Below are positions 25,082 through 33,391 of a stretch of DNA of 37,273 nucleotides, one piece after another (position 1 is the stretch's first letter; each line of letters opens with the position of its first letter). Position numbers and translations under genes: made by a program. Below the pieces are notes generated by a model, which saw only the letters and a list, made by a program, of their open reading frames with translations, was not told the DNA's origin and ran no database searches. This DNA is from Alteromonas mediterranea DE (GTDB taxonomy: Bacteria > Pseudomonadota > Gammaproteobacteria > Enterobacterales > Alteromonadaceae), in assembly GCF_000020585.3 (NCBI RefSeq), contig NC_011138.3, positions 3,474,348 to 3,511,620 on the forward strand, read 5' to 3'.

Positions 25082-25183
25082 CAGAGTTGCAAGAAGTACG
25101 CTAATTACTGATACATAAGCTAGTGCGCTTCACGTTGCTGTGCCTGTCATGGGCTTTAACTAATGATTTTTGCGAGGGTTACG

Positions 25184-25771
25184 ATGGAATTGGCAATTAT
25201 TCTAATGATGTTACTTATAGTCGTTGCGCTAGGTGCCATAAAGTTGTCAGACGGTGGTGTCGCATTTCCATTTAGGCGGAAGCCACAGCTATTTACACCA
25301 GTAGAAAACACCTTTTTAAACCTGATTGAACAGGCTATGGGAAAAGAGTTTCGGATAGTATGCCGCGTACGTCTTAACGACTTAGTGTCGGTTCGGCAGT
25401 CGGCCAGCAAGAAAACGGCGAGCCAAGCCCTTAGCAGAGCGTCAAGCCGACATCTCGACTTTGTATTAGTAAACAAGCACGATATGAGCCCCGTCATGGC
25501 TATTGATCTTGTTCATAGCCAAGGTAAAGACGGCTACAAAACCCAAAAGGACTGGTTTGTAACCGGCGCGCTCGATGCGGCTGGCCTTCCTCACGCAAGA
25601 ATAAAAGTGAAATCTGGTTATACCGTTGATGATATTCGCGAGTGCTTGGAAAACAAACTGATTCCTTATCGCCGTTTACAAAATAAAATGGCGCAGCTTC
25701 CTACTCATAACCCAGAGCCGCCTAAGCGCCCTACTCGCCCCGTGCGCTCGAGTAGACCTGCTGCGGCATAA
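25184..25771 (+). CDS. membrane-anchored DUF2726 protein
   Basis: A 195-residue protein with an N-terminal membrane helix (about 1-20) and a DUF2726 domain (about 35-160). The domain shows a PD-(D/E)xK-nuclease-like arrangement: an early TPVENTFLNLIEQA helix, HLDFVLVNKHDMSPVMAIDLVHSQ and a trailing helix with DGYKTQKDWFVTGALDAAGLPHARIKV. Whether the nuclease residues are functional is uncertain. The ATG at 25184 is preferred because GAGGG lies 5 bases upstream; an ATG at 25163 adds seven residues without such a site. The tail (about 165-195) is rich in Pro and Arg. A terminator follows at 25795. Confidence 0.82.
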   Translation: MELAIILMMLLIVVALGAIKLSDGGVAFPFRRKPQLFTPVENTFLNLIEQAMGKEFRIVCRVRLNDLVSVRQSASKKTASQALSRASSRHLDFVLVNKHDMSPVMAIDLVHSQGKDGYKTQKDWFVTGALDAAGLPHARIKVKSGYTVDDIRECLENKLIPYRRLQNKMAQLPTHNPEPPKRPTRPVRSSRPAAA

Positions 25772-25794
25772 AGTACTCGTCCCCACTTCCCCTA

Positions 25795-25849
25795 GCCTTT
25801 GTTGCTTTGCTATTTTCTTACTCTCTGTAGCAGCAACAAAGGCATTTTT
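25795..25849 (+). terminator. Rho-independent terminator before mtn
   Basis: GCCTTTGTTGCT (25795-25806) and AGCAACAAAGGC (25832-25843) form a perfect 12-bp stem with a 25-base loop, followed by A and five T residues. It closes the DUF2726 transcript. Confidence 0.8.
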
Positions 25850-25879
25850 CTGTCAGTTTTTCATATTTCCTTATACAAT
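25850..25879 (+). promoter_or_regulatory. candidate promoter of mtn
   Basis: CTGTCA (25850-25855, 4 of 6) and TACAAT (25874-25879, 5 of 6) with an 18-base spacer lie directly after the preceding terminator, giving a leader of about 50 bases before the mtn ATG. Confidence 0.4.
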
Positions 25880-25935
25880 TACGTCAAACACATGCGTGTT
25901 CACGCAAAGAAACCCACAACACCGTCGGTAGAGTT

Positions 25936-26637
25936 ATGAAAAAAATTGGTATTTTAGGTGCAATGGACGAAGAAGTAGCGCTACTTAAAGCGTCTCTTTG
26001 GAATGTGAAAGAAACAAAGTGGAAGCACCTTACGTTTTATGAAGGCACACTAAACGATATGGAAGTGGTGTTAGTAAAATGCGGTATTGGTAAAGTTGCT
26101 GCGGCTATCGCGACTACCGTACTTATTGAGCAATTTGCGCCAGATGCAGTCGTTAACACCGGATCCGCAGGTGGCTTCGACAAGAATTTAAACATTGGTG
26201 ATTTAGTGATAGCAAGTCACGTTATTCACCACGATGCAGACCTTACCCATTTCGGTTACAAATTAGGGCAGTGTGCTGGCATGCCAGAGGATTTCCGCTG
26301 TGATACTCACTTAATGGAAACCGCGCGTACCGCGGCTGCAAGCATTGTCTCGCTGCAATCTACAACGGGTTTAATTTGTACCGGCGATGCGTTTATCGGT
26401 AGCGATGAAGCAGTGGCAGAACTACGTGAAAACTTCCCTGATATGAAAGCGGTAGAAATGGAAGGCGCAGCAATAGGCCAAACTTGTCACATGCTCGACA
26501 CGCCGTTCCTTGTTATTCGCTCGCTGTCGGATATCGCAGGAAAAACGTCATCTGTAAGCTTTAAAGAGTATTTAGAGACTGCCGCTAAGCATTCAGCACA
26601 GCTTGTAATGGCAATGATAAAGACCCTCGCTAAGTAA
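25936..26637 (+). CDS. mtn: 5'-methylthioadenosine/S-adenosylhomocysteine nucleosidase
   Basis: A 233-residue cytoplasmic nucleosidase (Pfs/MtnN) that removes adenine from methylthioadenosine and S-adenosylhomocysteine, recycling the by-products of polyamine synthesis, methylation and radical-SAM reactions. It begins MKKIGILGAMDEEVALL. The residues matching E. coli E12, E174 and D197 are E13, E176 (VEMEGAA) and D199 (SLSDIAG). NTGSAGG (74-80) and TGDAF (149-153) are further family motifs. Length is the same as the E. coli enzyme within a residue or two. Its stop is one base from the next start, so it is co-transcribed with the CbiB-like and probably btuF genes, an order also known from Vibrio and relatives. 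Confidence 0.97.
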   Translation: MKKIGILGAMDEEVALLKASLWNVKETKWKHLTFYEGTLNDMEVVLVKCGIGKVAAAIATTVLIEQFAPDAVVNTGSAGGFDKNLNIGDLVIASHVIHHDADLTHFGYKLGQCAGMPEDFRCDTHLMETARTAAASIVSLQSTTGLICTGDAFIGSDEAVAELRENFPDMKAVEMEGAAIGQTCHMLDTPFLVIRSLSDIAGKTSSVSFKEYLETAAKHSAQLVMAMIKTLAK

Positions 26638-26638
26638 G

Positions 26639-27583
26639 ATGACAAGCCTATTTAGCGACCCGCGTTTGCAGTCGCTACTCGTACTTTGGTTGGCTATCGC
26701 TGTCGACGCTTTGTGGCGCTGGCCTCAAAGCACTCACCCTCTAACACTTATGCGATACCTTGTTCAGCAAATGGGGCGCAAAGTCGTCCCTTCTCGCGAG
26801 TACGGGCCTGGCCAGCACTATATTTCTGGCTCACTGGCTCCGTTGGTATTGTTAGCCCCACTGGTTATTTGTTTAGCCATCTTGGTATATATGGCTCAAT
26901 ACCCCGTTTTTTTTGAAGCGCTCATTCTTGTGGCGCTACTCGATTTTGGGTACCAGCGTCAGCAGTACAAAAAGGTACTGGCTAGCGTAGGTAGAAACAA
27001 AAAGTCACTTGCCCGAGAAATGGTGCAAACCATCACCGCCCGACAATGCCATTCGCTTACGGATATAGGTATCGCCAAAGCCGCTATAGAGTCGTTATGG
27101 CTGAAGTTTCTTTACCTTTATTGCGGTGTTATTTTTTATTTTGTCGTTACCGGGCCAATAGGCGCGCTGATATACCGCTTACTTCTTCTTACGTCTTGGC
27201 AATGGCATTACCGAACTCCCAACATGGTTTTCTTTGCCCAACCCGTGCGCAAACTCATTTCAATACTGGTGGTACCTCCGGCGGTGATCGGCGGATTTAT
27301 TACACTGCTGGTAAGTCACCCTTTAAAAGGCTTTCGTGCAATCAAGCATTCGCCGGTTAAAGATAAAACGTCGCTGTTACTTGCGCTTATGGGCGGAGTT
27401 CTTAACGTGAAACTTGGGGGCCCTGCAATGTATGCAAACAAAAAGTACCGATACACGCGCGTAGGAGGCGTTAACGACGTGAAGTACTCCCATATGTTAG
27501 CTGCAAAGAGCACGATTACCTATGCCATGATAGCGACATCCGCTTTCGCATCTTTAGCCATGTTGGGGCTGGCGCTTGTTTAA
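26639..27583 (+). CDS. divergent CbiB/CobD-family membrane protein
   Basis: A 314-residue polytopic membrane protein related to CbiB/CobD (adenosylcobinamide-phosphate synthase) and AmpE. The hydrophobic profile and some anchors fit: LWLAIAVDALWRWPQSTHP near the N-terminus, and GPIGALIYRLLLLTSWQWHY and the FRAIKHSP segment later. The residues that mark the enzyme are changed: the DxxxGDP motif has RWP in place of GDP, the AEN(x)2DG block is replaced by IESLWLKF, and NTLDS by LLTSW. It is unlikely to be a normal corrinoid amidating enzyme. It lies one base after mtn and 75 bases before btuF. A role linked to B12 uptake or salvage is suggested only by this context. Confidence 0.75.
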   Translation: MTSLFSDPRLQSLLVLWLAIAVDALWRWPQSTHPLTLMRYLVQQMGRKVVPSREYGPGQHYISGSLAPLVLLAPLVICLAILVYMAQYPVFFEALILVALLDFGYQRQQYKKVLASVGRNKKSLAREMVQTITARQCHSLTDIGIAKAAIESLWLKFLYLYCGVIFYFVVTGPIGALIYRLLLLTSWQWHYRTPNMVFFAQPVRKLISILVVPPAVIGGFITLLVSHPLKGFRAIKHSPVKDKTSLLLALMGGVLNVKLGGPAMYANKKYRYTRVGGVNDVKYSHMLAAKSTITYAMIATSAFASLAMLGLALV

Positions 27584-27658
27584 CGTTGCTTTATTTATTA
27601 ACTACTGTTTAAGGCAAAACAGCATGCGATCTGTATTTACACTTAGAGAGCCATAATA

Positions 27659-28585
27659 ATGCGCTATCAATACATCACAATGAAACGAGGCAAGAGCGCT
27701 TTGCCATGCCGCATTTGTAGTTTTTGTCTTAAAAAAGCGCTGGCACTTGCCTTATTAGCTCTCACATTGTCGCTTACTTCAATAATGACGCACGCTGCAC
27801 ATTCAACCGCGACGGCGCAGGAAGTCACTGAACAGGCCCCCCAGCAACCTTTGAGAATTGTAAGTTTAGCTCCCCACCTAACTGAATGGGCCTTTAGTTT
27901 AGGTTTGGGTGATAATTTGGTTGGCGTAAGCGATTACAGTGACTACCCCGAACAGGCTAAAACCATACAGCGAGTCGCTGACTTCCAAGGCGCTGACATA
28001 GCACGCATAGTCGCACTTAAACCCGACTTAATTCTTGCTTGGGATGGAGGGAATAAACCGCAGGATATTCACAAACTTTCTTCCATGGGCCTTAAAGTAT
28101 TTAAGAGTAAGGTTGAAAATATCGCAGACATCGCTAGCGAAATTAAGAAGCTTGGCGCTATCACCAACAGTCAGAAAAAAGCGTCGACCCTTGCCGATAA
28201 TTTTATACAAAAGCTCACTGCGCTAAATCACGAGTATGCAAAAACAACATTAACACCTGTTTTTTATTATTCTTGGACTACGCCACTGATGACCGTTGGT
28301 CCAGACGCATGGGCAAATAAGTTACTACATGTGTGCGGCGCGCAAACCCTTTTTTATGACAGCCCTGTCGACTACCCACAGGTCGCATTAAAGGACGTGC
28401 TTACCCGACAACCTCAGGCACTGGTAGCCGCATCTAAAAGTGCACGAGCAGACCTTGAAGGCTTTTGGGCAGATCACCGCAGCTTTTTAAACGCACCTTT
28501 AATTGTAGTAAACCCTGATATTACCAGTCGATTTTCACTGCGATTAATAAATGAACTAAAACTGCTTTGTGAAGGTATAAATTGA
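27659..28585 (+). CDS. btuF: periplasmic vitamin B12-binding protein BtuF
   Basis: A 308-residue solute-binding protein that delivers cobalamin to the BtuCD ABC importer. An extended N-region precedes a signal peptide (about residues 25-47, ALALALLALTLSLTSIMTHA). The mature part has the BtuF pattern: RIVSLAPHLTEWAFSLGLGDNLVGVSDYSDYP, IVALKPDLILAWDGGN, then LLHVCGAQTLFYDSPVDYPQVALKDVL, all close in order and spacing to E. coli BtuF. The first ATG (27659) has AGAGAG upstream; the ATG at 27680 has none, though a shorter N-region would look more usual. btuC and btuD are not in the window. It is probably the last gene of the mtn unit. Confidence 0.9.
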   Translation: MRYQYITMKRGKSALPCRICSFCLKKALALALLALTLSLTSIMTHAAHSTATAQEVTEQAPQQPLRIVSLAPHLTEWAFSLGLGDNLVGVSDYSDYPEQAKTIQRVADFQGADIARIVALKPDLILAWDGGNKPQDIHKLSSMGLKVFKSKVENIADIASEIKKLGAITNSQKKASTLADNFIQKLTALNHEYAKTTLTPVFYYSWTTPLMTVGPDAWANKLLHVCGAQTLFYDSPVDYPQVALKDVLTRQPQALVAASKSARADLEGFWADHRSFLNAPLIVVNPDITSRFSLRLINELKLLCEGIN

Positions 28586-28748
28586 CGTTCTCGCGCGTTA
28601 TACTTAAGTCTAGGTAATGGCAGCTTGTGCTCACAAAAGCACGCTATGTTGCAAAAGCATTCGGGGTGCTATGCGCCCATTGTACAAAGCGAATGTTTAA
28701 AGGTTCAGTGGCTCTAATATTTCATTATTACGGTAAGAGTTTCTTTTC

Positions 28749-29159
28749 ATGCGGATTGTTGTTGCGGTTTTTCTTGTTGTGGTCGGTATTGCACTTTTCG
28801 TGTCGCTTCAATGTACGGCAAAAGCAACTTCTCAATCTCAGGCATCGGTTGCCGCATCACCTTATCTAATTGAACGAGTTGCCAACAACGACTGGCTGCT
28901 CATTGACGTGCGTTCCCCAAAAGAGTTTGCGGATGGTCATATACCCGGCGCGGTAAACATGCCTCACGAGAACATTAATGACTATTTGAGTGAGTTAGAA
29001 GGCCATAAAGATAAGCCTATTATTATCTATTGCCGTTCAGGTCGAAGAGCCAAGCTAGCAATGAAGGTTCTCGAAGATTTAGACTTTTCAGAAGTCATGC
29101 ATCTAGAGGGTGACATGTTGGGCTGGAGCGCGGCAGGAATGACGGTAGATAGAATGTAA
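28749..29159 (+). CDS. exported or membrane-anchored rhodanese-like protein
   Basis: A 136-residue protein with an N-terminal hydrophobic segment (residues 2-20, then QCTAKA) and a single rhodanese domain (about 38-134). The active-site loop is intact, CRSGRR with C95, and the domain has LLIDVRSPKEFADGHIPGAVNMPH and WSAAGMTV, so sulfur transfer is plausible. The loop length fits sulfurtransferases rather than Cdc25-type phosphatases. The hydrophobic start suggests action in the periplasm or at the membrane. C22 is not preceded by a good lipobox. The 163 bases upstream, after btuF, hold no recognised terminator. Confidence 0.87.
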   Translation: MRIVVAVFLVVVGIALFVSLQCTAKATSQSQASVAASPYLIERVANNDWLLIDVRSPKEFADGHIPGAVNMPHENINDYLSELEGHKDKPIIIYCRSGRRAKLAMKVLEDLDFSEVMHLEGDMLGWSAAGMTVDRM

Positions 29160-29313
29160 GTGCTTAGTATTTGTCTAGTGCCGATAGGTCCCCCTCCTTC
29201 TGTATTCTTACACACCCCTTATTTTTCTTACGTATTACGCTGTACACCACACCCTGTGTGATAATAAAAGCGTATGATACACTTAATAAAACTGACGCTT
29301 GTACGAACCTCTT

Positions 29314-29715
29314 ATGAAAATAGATATCGCCACACCAGCCATGTTATTCCCTGCTATTTCTTTACTGCTCTTAGCTTACACAAATCGCTTTTTAACGTTG
29401 GCGACGATTATCAGAAACTTTTCTAAAGAAGAGCGCGACGACAATACCCAGGCACAAATCAAAAACCTGCGTTTGCGTATACAGCTTATAAAGCGCATGC
29501 AAATTGCGGGGGTTGGCAGCTTTTTTCTATGTGTCGTTTCTATGCTGGCCATTTACCTTACTTATCAGCAAATCGGTAATTGGGTGTTCGCGGCAAGTTT
29601 AGTCTCTCTACTCTACTCTTTATGGATGTCGGTGAGAGAAATACTCATCTCAGTAGAAGCATTAGATGTTCACTTAGATGGCATTAAACACAGCCCTAGT
29701 AACGAGAAAAAATAG
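29314..29715 (+). CDS. DUF2721 membrane protein
   Basis: A 133-residue membrane protein. It opens with TPAMLFPAISLLLLAYTNRFLTLATIIR, the hallmark of DUF2721, then has a charged linker (about 35-60) and two more membrane helices (about 63-88 and 92-112), giving three in all. Function is unknown. The ATG at 29314 matches the family's N-terminus; an upstream in-frame TTG at 29299 is less likely. An extended -10-like TGTGATAAT at 29257-29265 may be its promoter. The stop is 7 bases before the GNAT start, so they are probably co-transcribed. Confidence 0.85.
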   Translation: MKIDIATPAMLFPAISLLLLAYTNRFLTLATIIRNFSKEERDDNTQAQIKNLRLRIQLIKRMQIAGVGSFFLCVVSMLAIYLTYQQIGNWVFAASLVSLLYSLWMSVREILISVEALDVHLDGIKHSPSNEKK

Positions 29716-29722
29716 GCAAGTT

Positions 29723-30322
29723 ATGACGCATACTGATACGCATCAATCGGTCATGGCACGCTTTGATATAAGCTATGCCCCTCTCGCCCCTGAACATTTT
29801 TCTGGCGTAATTTCTCTTGGAAATAAGGTGCAAGGCGATAATTATCTCACACAAGCACTGTTGGCCGACTATTACGCGAAGAGCTTTGTCGGTGATATAA
29901 ACGCCAGTTGGGTAGCACTTAACCGAGGTAAAGTTGTTGGCTTTCGCCTAACCTTTGCCCATACCCAGTGGCAGTTTGATAAGTGGTGCACGCCGTCGCT
30001 ATGGCCCGATATGATAGAGCACGTATGTTATTTTAAGTGCAATACCGTAGACCCTGCCATGCAAGGTGAGGGCATTGGCAGCGAATTGCTGCGCAAGTCT
30101 ATTTCATGCGCTAAAGCACAAGGCGCAGACGCCGGGTTAGCCCATATCTGGCTGGCGAGCCCCAGCAACAGTGCGTTTAAATATTTCACAAAAAATGGCG
30201 GGCAGTTAATTAAAAAACATGCCAATAAATGGCGCTATGCGTCTATTCACGAAGGCTATGACTGCCCGGTTTGTTCAGGATATTGTGAGTGTGAAGGCGC
30301 AGAGATGCTCCTTTCATTCTAA
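29723..30322 (+). CDS. GNAT-family N-acetyltransferase with a cysteine-rich tail
   Basis: A 199-residue acetyl-CoA-dependent acyltransferase. The acetyl-CoA-binding loop is seen as VDPAMQGEGIGSELL, preceded by beta strands WVALNRGKVVGFRLTFA and YFKCNTVD and followed by LAHIWLASPSNSAFKYFTKNGG. The last 20 residues form an unusual tail, CPVCSGYCEC with C181, C184, C188 and C190, which could bind a metal. The ATG at 29723 has AGGCAAG just upstream; an earlier in-frame start at 29678 would overlap the DUF2721 gene. It is followed after 26 bases by an FAD amine oxidase gene, suggesting linked amine metabolism, but the substrate is unknown. Confidence 0.85.
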   Translation: MTHTDTHQSVMARFDISYAPLAPEHFSGVISLGNKVQGDNYLTQALLADYYAKSFVGDINASWVALNRGKVVGFRLTFAHTQWQFDKWCTPSLWPDMIEHVCYFKCNTVDPAMQGEGIGSELLRKSISCAKAQGADAGLAHIWLASPSNSAFKYFTKNGGQLIKKHANKWRYASIHEGYDCPVCSGYCECEGAEMLLSF

Positions 30323-30348
30323 GCGCTGTTTTGTATTAAGCCCTCTTT

Positions 30349-31707
30349 ATGACCTACGACCCGCTTATTTCCCGTGGTGTTTCATCATCGCTTCCGGCAG
30401 CATTAAGCTACTGGCACGCCACACATCAGCCTATGGCACAGCCTCCCCTACACAAAAAAATAAGTACTGATTATTTGATCATAGGTGGCGGCTACACCGG
30501 GCTGTCTGCTGCAATCACGCTAGCTCAAGCTAAGCAGGACGTTACGCTACTTGATGCAAATTCTCTCGGGTTCGGCTGTGCAGGCCGCAATGGCGGTTTT
30601 ATCCTTTCTGGAAGCGGCCGACTGTCTTTGAGCGCCATTGAAAATAAATGGGGATATGCGGTTGCTAAGGGTATGCAGGGAGAGTTCGATGAGGCGGTGA
30701 GCTTGCTCAATCAGCGTATTACAGACTTTAATATGCAGGTCGATTTAGTAGAAGGGCCTTATTTAAAATTGGCCCATAACGTCAAGCAAGCCGAGCAACT
30801 ATGCGCCAGTGCTAAACATCTTGCATCAAACTTCAATGTACCAAGCACTACCCTCACTCCAAAAGACCTAAGCGCGCGCTTTGGTATAGAAGGGGCTTAC
30901 GGTGGCGTTGAGCTTGAAGGCGCATGTTTACACCCTTTAAAACTGGCGAGCGAATATGCAAGAGTCGCTAAAGAACTTGGTGCCACGCTTTTCTACGACT
31001 CGCCTGCCATTCGCATTGAAAAGCAAAAAACAGGGTACCTTGTCACCACGCCAAGCGGTTCAGTATCAGCTAAGCATATACTTATTGCAACAAACGCCTA
31101 TACACCTAAACGCTTTCATGAAAGCGTAGACAATAAGCAGTTCCCCGTACAGTCGAGTATCTTTGTTACCGCTCCTTTAAATGATGAACAACGCGCTTCA
31201 ACCGGGTTAACCACACCCATGAGTTTTATGGATACGCGGATGATGAAATACTACTACCGGGTGTTGCCAGACGGTCGATTGTTGTTTGGCGGCCGTGGGG
31301 CAGTAAAAGGCAAAGATGCAGATAACGCGACAGAGAAAAAGCGCCTTTACGACGCCATGGTAAAAAGCTTTCCAGCACTTAAAGGTATCGCCATGGACTA
31401 TTTCTGGAGTGGTTGGGTGAGCGTGTCGCTAGATAGCATGCCACGTATTTTCGTAAACAGTGAAGCGAGCAGTAATAACGCAAAGCGCTCTGCTTATTCT
31501 ATCGGTTATGCTATGGGATATTGTGGTTCAGGGGTTTCCTTTGCCGCTTTTGCCGGGCAACGCCTCGCTCAACGAATGATGGGTACAAGCGACGTCGATT
31601 TATCTCTTCCTATTTATCAATCACCACTTAAAACATACCCGTTTCCCAAGGCAAGAAGACTAGCGCTGCACGGCTTATATCAATGGGCAAAAATTGCAGA
31701 GCGTTAG
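30349..31707 (+). CDS. FAD-dependent amine oxidoreductase (DAO family, PuuB/OrdL-like)
   Basis: A 452-residue flavoenzyme. The FAD-binding Rossmann motif is DYLIIGGGYTGLSAA (G46-G51 region) ending in acidic D69, followed by GCAGRNGGF (76-84), the loop typical of gamma-glutamylputrescine oxidase and related OrdL/PuuB proteins. RVLPDGRLLFGGRG and the C-terminal SIGYAMGYCGSGVSFAAFAGQRLA also fit. Such enzymes oxidise secondary or gamma-glutamylated amines, making aldehyde and hydrogen peroxide. It follows the GNAT gene by 26 bases. No other puu genes are present, so the exact substrate is open. Confidence 0.85.
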   Translation: MTYDPLISRGVSSSLPAALSYWHATHQPMAQPPLHKKISTDYLIIGGGYTGLSAAITLAQAKQDVTLLDANSLGFGCAGRNGGFILSGSGRLSLSAIENKWGYAVAKGMQGEFDEAVSLLNQRITDFNMQVDLVEGPYLKLAHNVKQAEQLCASAKHLASNFNVPSTTLTPKDLSARFGIEGAYGGVELEGACLHPLKLASEYARVAKELGATLFYDSPAIRIEKQKTGYLVTTPSGSVSAKHILIATNAYTPKRFHESVDNKQFPVQSSIFVTAPLNDEQRASTGLTTPMSFMDTRMMKYYYRVLPDGRLLFGGRGAVKGKDADNATEKKRLYDAMVKSFPALKGIAMDYFWSGWVSVSLDSMPRIFVNSEASSNNAKRSAYSIGYAMGYCGSGVSFAAFAGQRLAQRMMGTSDVDLSLPIYQSPLKTYPFPKARRLALHGLYQWAKIAER

Positions 31708-31712
31708 TCTTA

Positions 31713-31744
31713 GTGAATTATTACGGTAAGTCTGCCGTATTCAC
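31713..31744 (+). other. stem-loop after the FAD oxidase gene
   Basis: GTGAA (31713-31717) plus TACGG (31722-31726) pair with CCGTA (31735-31739) plus TTCAC (31740-31744), with a 4-base bulge. It starts 5 bases after the stop. There is no T-run, so it may be a weak or Rho-assisted 3' end. The rest of the 179-base gap to tyrS holds only the tyrS terminator. Confidence 0.4.
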
Positions 31745-31833
31745 CATTGTATGCAGGAAAGCGAAAACCCCATGCCATTCGACGGTAAGCGCCTTATTTA
31801 TGGCGGCTTCGTTCCTATGTTGGAATTATAGGT

Positions 31834-31864
31834 AAAAAAAAGCCCGCTTAAATAAGCGGGCTTT
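31834..31864 (-). terminator. Rho-independent terminator of tyrS
   Basis: A perfect 12-bp inverted repeat (31839-31850 with 31853-31864) rich in GC, followed on the minus strand by a run of T residues (complement of 31834-31840). It lies 22 bases after the tyrS stop codon. Confidence 0.92.
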
Positions 31865-31886
31865 CAAATACTAGTTTAGTGAGGCT

Positions 31887-33086
31887 TTAAGCTAGCGTGA
31901 TACGGGCAAACTTGCGTTTACCTACCTGATACACGTTTTCACCTTTTTCGGTAATCACTAAACGGGTGTCTTCCACCTTATCGCCATTTATTTTAACTGC
32001 GCCTTGTTTAATCATGCGCATGGCATCTGACGTTGAACCAACAAGTTTCGCTTCTTTTAATAAATTGCCGATAGCGATGCCTTCGTCGCTTAGTGCTATT
32101 TCAAGCTCGGGCATGTCATCAGGGATGGCATTTTTCTGGAAGCGTTGAATAAAGTCTTGGTGTGCGCCTTCAGCGGCTGCATCGTCGTGGAAACGGGCAA
32201 TGATTTCTTTTGCCAACATGATTTTAATATCACGCGGGTTTTCACCGCCTTCAACGCGCGCTTTAAGCTCTGCAATTTCCTCAAGAGGACGGAAGCTAAC
32301 CAGGTCGTAGTAGCGCCACATCAAATCATCAGAAATAGACATCACCTTACCGAACATCTCATTAGGCGTATCTGTAATACCAATGTAGTTGTTCAACGAC
32401 TTTGACATCTTTTGAACGCCATCTAAACCTTCAAGCAACGGAACCATGACAATAGACTGCTGCTTTTGGCCCTGCTCTTTTTGAAGCTCACGACCCATAA
32501 GTAGGTTAAAGCGCTGATCGGTACCGCCTAATTCAACATCTGACTCAAGAGCCACAGAGTCCCAACCTTGCACCAGCGGGTACAAGAACTCGTGAATAGC
32601 GATAGGCTGGCCGTTGTTGTAACGCTTTTTAAAGTCATCACGCTCTAGCATACGGGCCACGGTTTGGCTTGCCGCAAGTTTGATCATGCCTGCTGCACCA
32701 AGTCCGTCCATCCATTCAGAATTAAAACGAATTTCCGTTTTCTCTTCATCAAGGATCTTGAACACTTGTTCTTGATACGTTTTCGCGTTTTCTAATACCT
32801 GTTCTTTACTTAAAGGCTTGCGTGTGACATTTTTACCTGTAGGATCGCCAATAAGGCCGGTAAAATCACCAATAAGAAAAACAACTTTATGGCCTAGTTG
32901 CTGGAATGTACGCAACTTGTTGATCAACACAGTGTGACCAAGATGCAGATCAGGCGCAGTTGGATCAAAACCCGCTTTAATGGTTAGGGTTTTGCCGGAT
33001 TTTAGTTTTTCAATTAAATCCTCTTCGGGGAGTATTTCATCGACGCCCCGTTTAATCTCAGCTAGCGCTGTTTGCCAATCTTTCAT
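31887..33086 (-). CDS. tyrS: tyrosyl-tRNA synthetase
   Basis: A 399-residue class I aminoacyl-tRNA synthetase that charges tRNA-Tyr. The HIGH-type motif is HLGH (48-51) and the KMSKS loop is intact at 226-230 ([10 protein letters not shown]). [13 protein letters not shown] (187-199) is the tyrosine-site segment. A C-terminal S4 RNA-binding domain spans about 335-396 ([31 protein letters not shown]). The length and pattern fit the roughly 400-residue TyrZ-like form seen in many gammaproteobacteria rather than E. coli TyrS (424). It diverges from mepM across a 428-base gap that contains a structured repeat. Confidence 0.97.
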   Translation of the reverse strand: MKDWQTALAEIKRGVDEILPEEDLIEKLKSGKTLTIKAGFDPTAPDLHLGHTVLINKLRTFQQLGHKVVFLIGDFTGLIGDPTGKNVTRKPLSKEQVLENAKTYQEQVFKILDEEKTEIRFNSEWMDGLGAAGMIKLAASQTVARMLERDDFKKRYNNGQPIAIHEFLYPLVQGWDSVALESDVELGGTDQRFNLLMGRELQKEQGQKQQSIVMVPLLEGLDGVQKMSKSLNNYIGITDTPNEMFGKVMSISDDLMWRYYDLVSFRPLEEIAELKARVEGGENPRDIKIMLAKEIIARFHDDAAAEGAHQDFIQRFQKNAIPDDMPELEIALSDEGIAIGNLLKEAKLVGSTSDAMRMIKQGAVKINGDKVEDTRLVITEKGENVYQVGKRKFARITLA

Positions 33087-33257
33087 TTGTTAATCACACT
33101 CTTTGATAACACTACATTCAATATTGGCGGGCATTTTACGCGTACAACGGAACCATTAAAAGGTTTGCGCGTCAAAAAACGGATTACAAACAGTCATGTT
33201 GTTAAACCCAACAGCTTTGAACGCAAAATTAGCGTATTGAATAACGTTGGACTGAAT

Positions 33258-33358
33258 GTAAGGGGGAGGGCTTTCGCAAACACGCGGTAAACCCATCCAT
33301 GGGCGCTCCGCCACCGCTTCCCTGCGGTGGAGGGTTTGCTCCAGCCCTCCCCCCTCAC
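33258..33358 (-). repeat. structured palindromic repeat, copy 2
   Basis: A nested palindrome in the tyrS-mepM gap, in opposite orientation to the copy at 1-73. Outer arms 33258-33272 and 33343-33358 pair (one mismatch, one extra C), continued by GCAAAC (33276-33281) with GTTTGC (33334-33339). Inside are hairpins CCACCGC/GCGGTGG (33311-33317 with 33324-33330) and CCCAT/ATGGG (33292-33296 with 33299-33303). The reverse complement of 33277-33327 matches bases 18-68 of copy 1 at 39 of 51 positions without gaps. The outer arms differ entirely from copy 1 yet still pair, which points to selection on structure. The remaining gap sequence holds no gene. Confidence 0.85.
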
Positions 33359-33385
33359 ACTCACCAATATTTAGATAACGCATAA

Positions 33386-33391
33386 TATAAT
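33386..33391 (+). promoter_or_regulatory. candidate -10 element upstream of mepM
   Basis: A perfect TATAAT lies 123 bases before the mepM start, just after the repeat. No good -35 is seen at 16-18 bases upstream, so this is only a candidate. Confidence 0.3.

Noticed and set aside
28627..28869. 80-codon plus-strand frame between btuF and the rhodanese gene
   Set aside because: It overlaps the rhodanese gene in another frame and lacks a ribosome-binding site. The rhodanese frame explains the coding signal.
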